From Blepharisma stoltei (lineage: Eukaryota > Ciliophora > Heterotrichea > Heterotrichida > Blepharismidae), in assembly GCA_914767885.1 (NCBI GenBank), contig CAJZBQ010000058.1:1-64000 (forward strand): a stretch of 64,000 nucleotides of DNA, read 5' to 3'. A program made the translations under genes and the position numbers. Positions 1 to 11,327 of this stretch are shown here, one piece after another. Position 1 is the first letter of the stretch. The number at the start of each line of letters is the position of its first letter. The notes under the pieces are model-generated. The model was not told where the DNA came from and did not search any database. It worked only from the letters and a program-made list of their open reading frames with translations.

Positions 1-3000
1 AACACCCTAACACCCTAACACCCTAACACCCTAACACCCTAACACCCTAACACCCTAACACCCTAACACCCCTAACACCCTACACCCAACACCCTAACAC
101 CCTAACACACCCTAACACCCTAACACCCTAACACCCTAACACCCTAACACCCTAACACCCTAACACCCTAACACCCTAACCCCCTAACACCCTAACACCC
201 TAACCACCCTACACCCTAACACCCTAACACCCTAACACCCTAACACCCTAACCACCCTAACACCCTAACACCCTAACACCCTAACACCCTAACACCCTAA
301 CACCCTAACACCCTAACACCCCTAACACCCTAACACCCTAACACCCTAACACCCTAACACCCTAACACCCTAACACCCTAACACCCTAACACCCTAACAC
401 CCTAACACCCTAACACCCTAACACCCTAACACCCTAACACCCTAACACCCTAACACCCTAACACCCTAACACCCTAACACCCTAACACCCTAACACCCTA
501 ACACCCTAACACCCTAACACCCTAACCAACCCTAACACCCTAACACCCTAACACCCTAACACCCTAACACCCTAACACCCTAACACCCTAACACCCTAAC
601 ACCCTAACACCCTAACACCCTAACACCCTAACACCCTAAACACCCTAACACCCTAACACCCTAACACCCTAACACCCTAACACCCTAACACCCTAACACC
701 CTAACACCCTAACACCCTAACACCCTAACACCCTAACACCCTAACACCCTAACACCCTAACACCCTAACACCCTAACACCCTAACACCCTAACACCCTAA
801 CACCCTAACACCCTAACACCCTAACACCCTAACACCCTAACACCCTAACACCCTAACACCCTACCCCTAACACCCTAACACCCTAACACCCTAACACCCT
901 AACACCCTAACACCCTAACACCCTAACACCCTAACACCCTAACACCCTAACACCCTAACACCCTAACACCCTAACACCCTAACACCCTAACACCCTAACA
1001 CCCTAACACCCTAACACCCTAACACCCTAACACCCTAACACCCTAACACCCTAACACCCTAACACCCTAACACCCTAACACCCTAACACCCTACACACCC
1101 TAACCCCTAACACCCTAACACCCTAACACCCTAACACCCTAACACCCTAACACCCTAACACCCTAACACCCTAACACCCTAACACCCTAACACCCTAACA
1201 CCCTAACACCCTAACACCCTAACACCCTAACACCCTAACACCCTAACACCCTAACACCCTAACACCCTAACACCCTAACACCCTAACACCCTAACACCCT
1301 AACACCCTAACACCCTAACACCCTACCCCTAACACCCTAACACCCTAACACCCTAACACCCTAACACCCTAACACCCTAACACCCTAACACCCTAACACC
1401 CTAACACCCTAACACCCTAACACCCTAACACCCTAACACCCTAACACCCCTAACACCCTAACACCCTAACACCCTAACACCCTAACACCCTAACACCCTA
1501 ACACCCTAACACCCTAACACCCTAACACCCTAACACCCTAACACCCTAACACCCTAACACCCTAACACCCTAACACCCTAACACCCTAACACCCTAACAC
1601 CCTAACACCCTAACACCCTAACACCCTAACACCCTAACACCCTAACACCCTAACACCCTAACACCCTAACACCCTAACACCCTAACACCCTAACACCCTA
1701 ACACCCTAACACCCTAACACCCTAACACCCTAACACCCTAACACCCTAACACCCTAACACCCTAACACCCTAACACCCTAACACCCTAACACCCTAACAC
1801 CCTAACACCCTAACACCCTAACACCCTAACACCCTAACACCCTAACACCCTAACACCCTAACACCCTAACACCCTAACACCCCCCTAACACCCTAACACC
1901 CTAACACCCTAACACCCTAACACCCTAACACCCTAACACCCTAACACCCTAACACCCTAACACCCTAACACCCTAACACCCTAACACCCTAACACCCTAA
2001 CACCCTAACACCCTAACACCCTAACACCCTAACACCCTAACACCCTAACACCCTAACACCCTAACACCCTAACACCCTAACACCCTAACACCCTAACACC
2101 CTAACACCCTAACACCCTAACACCCTAACACCCTAACACCCTAACACCCTAACACCCTAACACCCTAACACCCTAACACCCTAACACCCTAACACCCTAA
2201 CACCCTAACACCCTAACACCCTAACACCCTAACACCCTAACACCCTAACACCCTAACACCCTAACACCCTAACACCCTAACACCCTAACACCCTAACACC
2301 CTAACACCCTAACACCCTAACACCCTAACACCCTAACACCCTAACACCCTAACACCCTAACACCCTAACACCCTAACACCCTAACACCCTAACACCCTAA
2401 CACCCTAACACCCTAACACCCTAACACCCTAACACCCTAACACCCTAACACCCTAACACCCTAACACCCTAACACCCTAACACCCTAACACCCTAACACC
2501 CTAACACCCTAACACCCTAACACCCTAACACCCTAACACCCTAACACCCTAACACCCTAACACCCTAACACCCTAACACCCTAACACCCTAACACCCTAA
2601 CACCCTAACACCCTAACACCCTAACACCCTAACACCCTAACACCCTAACACCCTAACACCCTAACACCCTAACACCCTAACACCCTAACACCCTAACACC
2701 CTAACACCCTAACACCCTAACACCCTAACACCCTAACACCCTAACACCCTAACACCCTAACACCCTAACACCCTAACACCCTAACACCCTAACACCCTAA
2801 CACCCTAACACCCTAACACCCTAACACCCTAACACCCTAACACCCTAACACCCTAACACCCTAACACCCTAACACCCTAACACCCTAACACCCTAACACC
2901 CTAACACCCTAACACCCTAACACCCTAACACCCTAACACCCTAACACCCTAACACCCTAACACCCTAACACCCTAACACCCTAACACCCTAACACCCTAA

Positions 3001-3664
3001 CACCCTAACACCCTAACACCCTAACACCCTAACACCCTAACACCCTAACACCCTAACACCCTAACACCCTAACACCCTAACACCCTAACACCCTAACACC
3101 CTAACACCCTAACACCCTAACACCCTAACACCCTAACACCCTAACACCCTAACACCCTAACACCCTAACACCCTAACACCCTAACACCCTAACACCCTAA
3201 CACCCTAACACCCTAACACCCTAACACCCTAACACCCTAACACCCTAACACCCTAACACCCTAACACCCTAACACCCTAACACCCTAACACCCTAACACC
3301 CTAACACCCTAACACCCTAACACCCTAACACCCTAACACCCTAACACCCTAACACCCTAACACCCTAACACCCTAACACCCTAACACCCTAACACCCTAA
3401 CACCCTAACACCCTAACACCCTAACACCCTAACACCCTAACACCCTAACACCCTAACACCCTAACACCCTAACACCCTAACACCCTAACACCCTAACACC
3501 CTAACACCCTAACACCCTAACACCCTAACACCCTAACACCCTAACACCCTAACACCCTAACACCCTAACACCCTAACACCCTAACACCCTAACACCCTAA
3601 CACCCTAACACCCTAACACCCTAACACCCTAACACCCTAACACCCTAACACCCTAACACCCTAT
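1..3664. repeat. Telomere, (CCCTAACA)n
   Basis: About 458 copies of an 8-base unit, CCCTAACA on this strand and TGTTAGGG on the other, run from base 1. The C-rich strand at the left end is the correct orientation for a chromosome terminus. The first 1.9 kb has scattered length variants (extra or missing C or A, for example near 65-110, 180-210, 860, 1095, 1325 and 1880). From about 1890 to 3664 the array is essentially uniform. The 8-base unit is the Blepharisma type. The length is far greater than usual for ciliate somatic minichromosomes and suggests a germline telomere. Confidence 0.97.
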
Positions 3665-4226
3665 ACTTATTTGTCACAAAGTAATAACTTTTTTAACCTC
3701 GCCCTCTTCCGCCCCTCAGCATACAACTGCAGAGCAAAGCAATCAGTGAAGTGGGACTTGAAATATCTTCCAAATTAATCTAATCTGAAGTCCTCTTATA
3801 CATATTTAGATATTTAAAATATAAAACAGCGAAAAATTGAAATTATACGGAATAAAAGAACTAGTAGAACTTTCTCTTTCAAGCATTGTAAAATTTTGAT
3901 TTGAAAATAGCCATAATATAACTGTTAATTGTATTAGCCATTTAGCAGAGAAATACTATCCATTTAAAAATCTTTGGATAATGATTGCAGTTAAAGCCAA
4001 AAAATGACTTAAGAAGCAAGAACTACAAGAAAAATTGCTAAAAACCTGAAATAATTATTGAAGCACCATTCCAAATTTAGAATTAATTAAAATTATTGTT
4101 TTTATGCCAATGTGCTATAGGGCCTTTGCTTTTTATATAGATTAAATTTTTACTGCAGAAATTTATTGCCAGCTTGCATATATTATTATATAAAAATATT
4201 TATTAAAAACAATAACTTTCAATAAT
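3665..4226. other. Subtelomeric AT-rich spacer
   Basis: Unique AT-rich sequence directly inside the telomere. I see no open frame with coding character, no recognisable RNA gene and no copy of the repeat families found later in the window. Confidence 0.6.
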
Positions 4227-5643
4227 CTATAAATATTCAATTTTAGAAAATTCTTCTAATTTCCTCTTTTCTATATTAAATGCATAGCAAGTTCTGTAGC
4301 TTTTATTTGTTAGCCACAAAAAAATAGACCCTTTACTAAACTTAACAAAACTGTATTCAAAAAAAGGAAGAAGAAGGTATCCATAATGGGCCCAAGTATT
4401 CTTTGCCCAATCAATACATCCAGAAAGGGACCAATGAACATTATAGTCAATCATATACAGATTTGAATCAGCATACACCAAGGTTTTCTTTATTTGTCTT
4501 CCTACTCCTGCGATATCTATCCCTGAGTAGCTATCAATATTCAAATCATATTTATATAGTTTGGTATGATTTAACCCACATATAAATATAGAGTCTTTAA
4601 AAAGCGCATAAGAGCAGCTGTCAGAGGGAGAAATAAGCTTTGGGATTTTAACTCATCTGTTTTGATTTAAATTAAATTTCATTGCTAAATCCATATCGGC
4701 ACCTGAACTGTTTCCACCAAATAGAAAAACTGAATTATTATAATAGACTCCTCCTTTCATTCAGTATCCAGGCCCTGTTGGCAAGGTTTTTATTATTTTG
4801 TAATTTTTGGCATCTATGATAAACGGATATGACTTGAAGAGGCCTGGTTTATAGCAAAATAATTGAGAATTCGGGAGTTCAATTGTCTAGGTCGAAAAGT
4901 CCAGACATTCTTTTATCTTAAAATTAACATGCTTTGCATTCCGGCTACTTATATCATAAATACAAAGTTTTGTATTCTTTCGCTTTGATTGAAACGAATA
5001 GAGAAAGTTGAGATCAGAATTTAATTGCTCACTCCTCCTCCATGAGCGAACAAAAGTATTGGTAATATTATTTGGTAAAAACCCACCCTCCATTAACAAG
5101 AAAAAATTGTTTTATATATAAAAGTTTTTTATGAAAAAAAAAATTGATATATAAGTGATAATTATTATAATTCTGTTTAATTAAATAGTTTGCATTGTAA
5201 AAATACATTATGCAAATTAAATTTATTTTTACTTCACAATTTTTTTAAATTTTGGGAATAAATTCATATGAAAAAAAATAGCCACTTCATCAGAGAAAAA
5301 CATTTTTTGGCTCACCAGGGGAGTCAATGAATGCCTCTATATCGCTGCTCACTTTTCTGCATTTTTAGTTATATCTATTATAGTCTTGGCGAATTTCATT
5401 ATGAGTTTCATATAAATGTATCATCTCTTTATCATTTTCTGCTAAAGAGCAAGCATTAATTAATTTTGTTTTTAAGTCATCATATAATTTTTCAGGGTCT
5501 TCAAGCCCATGAAAAGTTTTAAAGTATTGCTCGTAATCTTGCTTTAAGCTCTTCAGTTCTTCTTCAACAGATTTTATTTCTATAATTTTTCTATGTAATT
5601 CTTCAATCAAATCATCACTTCGTGCTCTCTTAATCGGCTCCAT
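4227..5643 (-). CDS. Kelch-repeat protein with N-terminal coiled coil, MITE-interrupted
   Basis: Starts at ATG 5643 (MEPIKRARSDD) with a charged, coiled-coil-like N-terminus. The middle and C-terminal parts carry kelch blades: a GGVYYNNSVFLFGGNS segment, then NQNRWVKIP, encoded near 4640-4760. Two tryptophans there are TGA codons (about 4760 and 4660), showing that UGA is sense. A MITE (5032-5323) interrupts the frame; removing it with one TCA duplication gives IEAFIEQLNSD in frame. Two in-frame stops remain, a TAA just after RQDYNRYN (about 5366) and a TAG before TIELPNSQLF (about 4887). They sit where glutamine would fit, and no 15-nt intron explains them. The gene is either a pseudogene or reads TAA/TAG as sense. 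Stop is TAG at 4227. It is divergent from its paralogue at 6181-7620. Confidence 0.7.
5032..5323. mobile_element. MITE, family A, TSD TCA
   Basis: Ends are CTCCTCCTCCATGAGCGAAC and ...CAGGGGAG, flanked by TCA at 5029-5031 and 5324-5326. The interior is diverged but shows the family A landmarks: ACCCACCCTCC near the left end and the GATATATAAGTGATAATTA block. It lies inside the kelch gene on the minus strand, and its removal restores the frame. Confidence 0.85.
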
Positions 5644-5785
5644 ATATTGATTATATAGCCAGCAAACGCTTTTAGGTCCTTAAAGTGGGTTAAAAGCAAA
5701 TAGGACGAATTTAATCTTATCTCAAAAATTCACATAATCATACAAGGAGATTTTGAGTGATGCGAACTCTACAGTTAGATCTATA

Positions 5786-5973
5786 CGAAATTCCTATGAA
5801 TTACCCTGTAAGAGCAAGCAATTAGAGAGGGAAACTCTCCAATTTGGTAAAACCAACTGGAAAAGCCATTTGCAAGCTTTCTATTTGGGTTTGCCAGCTT
5901 GAGTTGGCCAACCAACTGGAGATGTTCCTTCTCCAATTGCTTGCCTCTTACATGGCAATTCATAGGAATTCCC
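5786..5973. repeat. Inverted-repeat element between the divergent kelch genes
   Basis: The two ends are imperfect inverted repeats of about 38 bp: left about 5788-5823 (AATTCCTATGAATT then TGTAAGAG and CAAGCAATT), right about 5934-5971. TA dinucleotides flank both sides. The centre (AACTGG/GGCCAACCAACTGG) adds further pairing. It looks like a short palindromic transposon or IES and holds no convincing gene. Confidence 0.7.
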
Positions 5974-6180
5974 TATATATGCTAATACACATATATTCAT
6001 ATGACGAGAATCAGCTTATCATGTTGGATTCTGGGACTAATTTAGAAATAATTATCAAGCTCAATATTGTGCTCGATTCTATAAATTCACTTGCATTATT
6101 CTGATTAGCAATTATGAAATATTTTGCAGGAGCTAATTGTCAGGCTTCCATAATAAATATTTAAATAAAGAGCTTCAGCA

Positions 6181-7620
6181 ATGTCCCCTCTGCAAGAGTA
6201 TATCAAAATACAGTAGAAATTTGCTACGAAAATCAAATACTTGAAAGAAATAATTAATCAGTTGTATGACTACGATGTTGTATCTGATCTTATTTGTTAC
6301 TGCTTAAAATAACAACAGATTTAAAATTTTTAGCCAGCTCAGGCTTATGTGGTTGAAGATTACAGTCATATATATAAAAATAAATAAACAGAGCATACTG
6401 TTGGAAAAGATCCAAATATAAAGTGCATTTTCAGATACTAACTACCTAGCAACTATAATATGTCTTATTTCATTATGTAAGTTGGTATAGAAACAGAAAA
6501 TATTAGAATGACTGGAGAAATCATTAAATTGCTTATAGACAAGATCTCAAATGAATCAAATTAATAAACTTAACAAATAATAAATTCAATAACATTAATT
6601 TAAGATGATGGGATTCTTAACTTTCAATCATTTCTGCTCATAGTGAGATATAGTAAATTTGATAGTGAATATTAATCATAACATCTGAAAATATCCTTCA
6701 TTTCGAAGAGATAAATAGCAATGCAAAGAATGGGCACGAGCTGATAATATTAGCTCCCATATTATTCCAACTCAGCGATATATTAATTTATGGAAGGAAA
6801 TTTATTGAGTGGAGAGCATCTCTATAACATTAAAAGACAAAGTGGGAAAACCCAGATATGAAGGTACGATATAAAGACTTTTGAGATTAAGCGATGATAT
6901 CTTTGAACTCGTGAACCGCTTAGCAGAACAACATGCATAATTGAGCTTCCAAACGGTGAACTTTTTTGTTATGGCAACGATGACCCTCGAACAGGAATTT
7001 CATACATTATTGATCTAAAAACAATGACAGTAAAAAGAAGAGTTTTTGATGGAGTTCCTTGCTGCAATGCAGGAGGCCTTTACTTCCAGAATTCAGTTTT
7101 CTTCCTGAGATCTATTTATGGGAAACACCCATGTACACGCATGGATAAGTATGATATAATTGAAGATAGATGGAAATGTTGTTTTGCTTTCTACAATGCA
7201 ATGCTTAATTTGTGCTCCTGTACCGTCTTCAAAAACTCTATCTTATTTTGTGCATTAAATTGAAAAATCATCTATCAATTTGACATAAATATTAATAGCT
7301 GCTCCGAAATATTGTTTATCGATGATTCAGTTAACCAATTTAAAATTTTATTTGCTGGAAATTCAAGAGCTTATATAGCTGTAAAACAAACTGGTATTTT
7401 TGAGAGCGATTTGGAGAATCAATTTGCATGGCAAAACGTAGGGAAATTTAATTGCGATTTTCATATGAATTATTGCCTATTTAAAAAATTATTAGGGGAC
7501 TTTTACTTTCTGAGTTTTTTCGATTATTTGGGATTTAGTTGCTATAGGTTTGATTTGAAGACAAAAAAAATGAACAAGCTTAAGCTAAAATATGTTTCAT
7601 CAAAAAGTATTATTAACTAA
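6181..7620 (+). CDS. Kelch-repeat protein, paralogue of the 4227-5643 gene; 5' half full of in-frame TAA/TAG
   Basis: From about 6790 to the TAA at 7618 the frame is convincingly coding. HLYNIKR...IWRYDIKTFE aligns with LYSFQSK...LCIYDISS of the upstream paralogue, then come IIELPNGELFCYG, a GGLYFQNSVFF kelch blade and YDIIEDRWK. TGA is read as Trp at about 6859, 6895, 6904 and 7261. Upstream, the same frame can be followed to an ATG at 6181 only by passing about 16 TAA/TAG codons (6310, 6322, 6331, 6385, 6439, 6478, 6562, 6565, 6571, 6601, 6673, 6679, 6712, 6745, 6751, 6784), with just one TGA. Read with TAR as Gln the product looks protein-like, but that number of TAR codons is also about what random AT-rich DNA would give. 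The true start is therefore uncertain. Confidence 0.55.
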
Positions 7621-7797
7621 TAATCTCTTTGCTTAAATGTTTAGAGAACATATAAATCTTTGATCTTAGGTAAAAAATTAGCACAAAATCAGGATTCTAA
7701 TAGTTTTAGAGAAAAATAAAAGACTATTATTATTTATTATGTTTAAGCTATTAATAAAGCAACTTACTTTTCATTTTTTATACTTCCATTACTTACT

Positions 7798-10700
7798 ATG
7801 GAGCACATACCTTTGCCAGTTCTTTCATTTATTTTATCAATTGTTGGGTCTTGGAATCACATTGTAGCACTCGCAGTGGTATGCAAGAGATGAAAGAAGG
7901 CCATTGAAAATGCAGAGCATTACATAACCTTTCAAGGATCAAGGAATCCAAAACTGATTCCTGGCAATGCACAAATTTCAGATTGCTTACTTCGATTTGC
8001 AAAAGGCTGAAAGATTGCTTCTTTAGACTTGAAAAATACCCAAATCTCCGAATTCATTTTAGCCGAGCTCATCATTTTGCAGCCTTGACTAATCAAAATT
8101 GACATTTCAAACACCACTTCAGTCAAATTTGAGGATCTTTTGAATTACATAGCAGAAAAGCTAGAAGCCCATGGACTGCCAAGCAACTCGAGCTTTAATT
8201 TAAAAGAAATTCGTCTTCCTATGCACGAAATCTCATCATGACCTACTGAAAATTTTCTAAAACTCATTAATTTTTTCCCAAATTTGGTTAAATTTTATGC
8301 TGGACAACTGCAGGTGTCATATGAGGACTTCAAACTTATAGTAGATAAGCTGGAAAAGCTTGAAATTTTATTCTGCTCAATCCCGAAAAACGCAATTGAC
8401 GAGTTTTATCAAACAACGGAAATCCAATGATCCAATATGCTAAAAAAGTCTGCACTAAAGATTCTATTCCTGGGATCTGCTAAGCTTTTAACTCAAAATC
8501 TGAAAATTCCAAAAATTACAGTTATATCAGATGATATTTTCAGCATTTTACAAAGCTTGAAATCCAAAGATGACTTAATAAACCTGGAAACCTGGCTAAA
8601 TCTTGGAGGAGATGTGAATTATTATGCCCAAAACGCAGATGAGGAACCCATCATAGTCTTTTTTCCGTGGAAGTCTGATGAAGATTTAATGGTTGAAGCT
8701 TATAGACTAATGATAATGCATGGACTTGACTTATCAAAGCATGACACTTATTCTGTAACGTCTTGATATAATTAAATTGCTTCTGGGGTGGCCATATTGG
8801 CTATGTATCATCAAGGATCCTTTAGGCTCATCCGCTTTGCGATATTCCTGCTGGCGCTTTAGCAGCTGCCTCAAACACTATTTTGCTCCTCCTCCAAACT
8901 CTCCATAACATCTAGAAAATCGGCGGATGAGAACGACTACTCCTTGCGGCTCTAGTGCTGGGTGGCGGACTATGGACCTCTGCGGATCTTTATTGAGCAA
9001 TTGAAAGCTAGTTTGGTCCAAGGAGAAGCAACCTGAGTCTAACTGACATTGGGTGCCTGCGCTAAGTATTTAGAGAAAAAATCTGGACCTAGGCCACAAC
9101 CCTGGTATCATAATGAGTTCCACCTTCAGGTCAAGAAGGATACTGCCAGGTTATCAAACCTGGCTGAGCCTATCTAGCTCTACTGCTAAGCTTGACAGTT
9201 GGCTCTACCTGGCAGTCTGGTTCCGCCTGCCTCTACTGGCTCAACCTGGCCATCTGGCCATCTGGCCATCTGGACATCTGGCAGTCTGGTTTTACTTGGC
9301 TTTACCTCAAGTTCTATAGGGATTTCATGTATATTAATAGTATTTTGTAACGATGACCATCTAATATTAAATCAAAAAAAAATATATTTAATTACAATTC
9401 TTTAATTGCTGGGCTTGTGCATTGTATTTAAAATCGCTCTATAGTTTTATAATAAATAATTTTATTAGCTACAAATAAAGTAGAGATACATAGAGAAAAA
9501 ATGATAAAAATCTAAGAGAATTTTAATTATCAATTTATTTCATCTTTTTAAATTTAGAAACAAAAATATTGACGTAGAGAAAAACTAAATTTTATGTCGA
9601 AAAAATATAAATACAAAAAATTTAAGAAATTATGCGTTATCTGATCTATTGCTCGGTTTGTCATTAATAAATAAACCCATTAAAATTCTTATTTTAATTA
9701 TACTATAAAGTAGTCATAGGAAATAAGACAAAGCCTGCCCGAAATACATAAACCCATATAAGACTGGAGTCTCGGCTGATTTCTCACCCAGTTCAGCTAG
9801 AGAGGTTAAGAAATATTGCCAAGAGGTCGTTATTTTTATTTATATTATTCTGTGACATCAACATATTTAAATGCGGCCATAGAAAATAATTATAAAGAAC
9901 TCGCAAAGCTTTTTATTCACTGCGGAGTTGATGCATGACCCATAAACCGATATAACTCAATTGAGTTGCCAGCCATGGCTTTTGCAGCAGCAAAAGGAGA
10001 CCCTTCATGGATTCAACTATTAATTGATGAAAAGATCCCTATAAATTGTGGACCTCGGTATTGTAGCCCTCTATGCCTGGCAGTTAAATGGCGCAACGCT
10101 GTGACTTTTAAATTCCTCTGCAGGGCTCCATGTCAAATGATCATATACTTTTGATTGTGTACATTTCATCGAAATACATTTGTCAGAATTTTTTAAATAG
10201 AGTGACGTTTAATCAAAATTTATGGGATTTTTAGTGAAATGTCTTCACTATCAAAAAGATTTTAACCAATTTTTGACCAAATGACTTCAATGAAATTTTA
10301 CACTATCAAAAGTGCACGATCGTTGGACCTACACCCTCCTCTGTAATAATTTTGAACAGGATTTCCGTTGCCCAATCCACAAAAATTTAATGCTTAATAA
10401 TGTAGTGTTTCTTAAAGAAGCACTAAAAGAAAGGAATTTTCACATTCCCAGTGTTATTTTATATGAGGTTGCTCAGTATTCTATTGAGTTTGATAAATAC
10501 GATGATTCTTTGCTCTTTATTACCATTTTAGCAGAAAAAGGAGTGGCTAGCCAAGAACAAGAAATTTTAAATGAAATATGAAGCCAGCCCAATCAGTGAT
10601 TTGGAGATGCAGCATCAAAACCATTAATGTATTTACCCCTTCCTCAAGACCTATGGCAAATTTATTTTTTAAAAAAAATTCTGAAGTAAAAAATTGAAAA

Positions 10701-11224
10701 AAATCTATGCAAACTATCTGAATTTAAAAAAATTAGCTAGAAATCTCATTATAAGAATTATTAATTAGATAAAAGTTTTTATATTAAAATTTGTATTCTG
10801 GGATTAAATTCCAAATTTTTTGTTGCCCTTAAAGGTAAAGTTAGCAGCAAAGAAAAAAGCTAAAATCATATTGGAAAAACTAATTGAGTTAAAATTTGAT
10901 ATAAATATTCGTGATGAATTTGGAAGAACTTGCGTAAGTGCTGCAACAATATATGGCTATTTTGATGTTATTAGCTATTTGCTTGAAAATGGTGCAAATA
11001 TTAATCTTTGTGATAATTCTGGGAATTCGCCTCTTCATTATGCAGCAAAAAATAAGTATATCGAGATTTTTCAGTTTCTTATCCAGCATAATGCAGATTT
11101 GGGTAAGCATAATAATGATGGAAAAACCCCTTTGATGCTTGCTAAAATTCAAAAGGAAAATGAAATTGTTCAGATTTTTGAAAAAAATAAAAATTCTGAT
11201 GAATCAAAATGCATCATATTCTAG
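7798..11224 (+). CDS. F-box-like / ankyrin repeat protein, split by several insertions
   Basis: Starts at ATG 7798 with an F-box-like N-terminus (MEHIPLPVLSFILSIVGSW...VVCKRWKKAIE). TGA is used for Trp at many sites (for example 7891, 8008, 8239, 8428). A leucine-rich middle leads to ankyrin-like repeats, the first near 8600-8760. The frame is then broken by about 1.1 kb (8763-9846) and resumes as STYLNAAIENNYKELAKLFIHCGVDAWP. A further break near 10110-10240 is unresolved, followed by MSSLS/KVHDRW where a direct repeat CACTATCAAAA (10247, 10299) suggests a 52-bp IES. The part after 10820 has two textbook ankyrin repeats (NIRDEFGRTCVSAA..., NSPLHYAAKNKYIEIFQFLI) and ends at TAG 11224. An AT-rich gap at about 10655-10820 separates it from the preceding exon. 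These could be two adjacent genes rather than one. A role as a ubiquitin-ligase adaptor is family inference. Confidence 0.5.
8763..9846. mobile_element. SINE-like insertion plus second segment in the F-box/ankyrin gene
   Basis: GC-rich sequence unlike its host. It is flanked by ATTCTGTAACGTC (8750-8762) and ATTCTGTGACATC (9847-9859), with a third related copy ATTTTGTAACGAT at 9342-9354. This suggests a SINE-like unit (8763-9341) followed by another AT-rich insert (about 9355-9846). Dropping the whole interval joins TYSVTS to TYLNAAIEN. An internal short tandem repeat, CCATCTGG-type, sits at about 9230-9290. Confidence 0.6.
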
Positions 11225-11327
11225 AATAGGAATTATGATTAATTAATAACTGTCAATTTATTGATAATAAAAAGTATACTCTCTAATTAATTTTAAAAAC
11301 TAACAATGATATAAGTCATTGACATTT

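Noticed and set aside
1-3664. Possible CRISPR or satellite array
   Set aside because: A head-to-tail 8-base unit with no spacers at a chromosome end is telomere.
6160-6240. A RING-like CPLCK motif near 6182
   Set aside because: It lies in a different frame from the kelch gene, is followed by stops and has no further Cys/His pattern.
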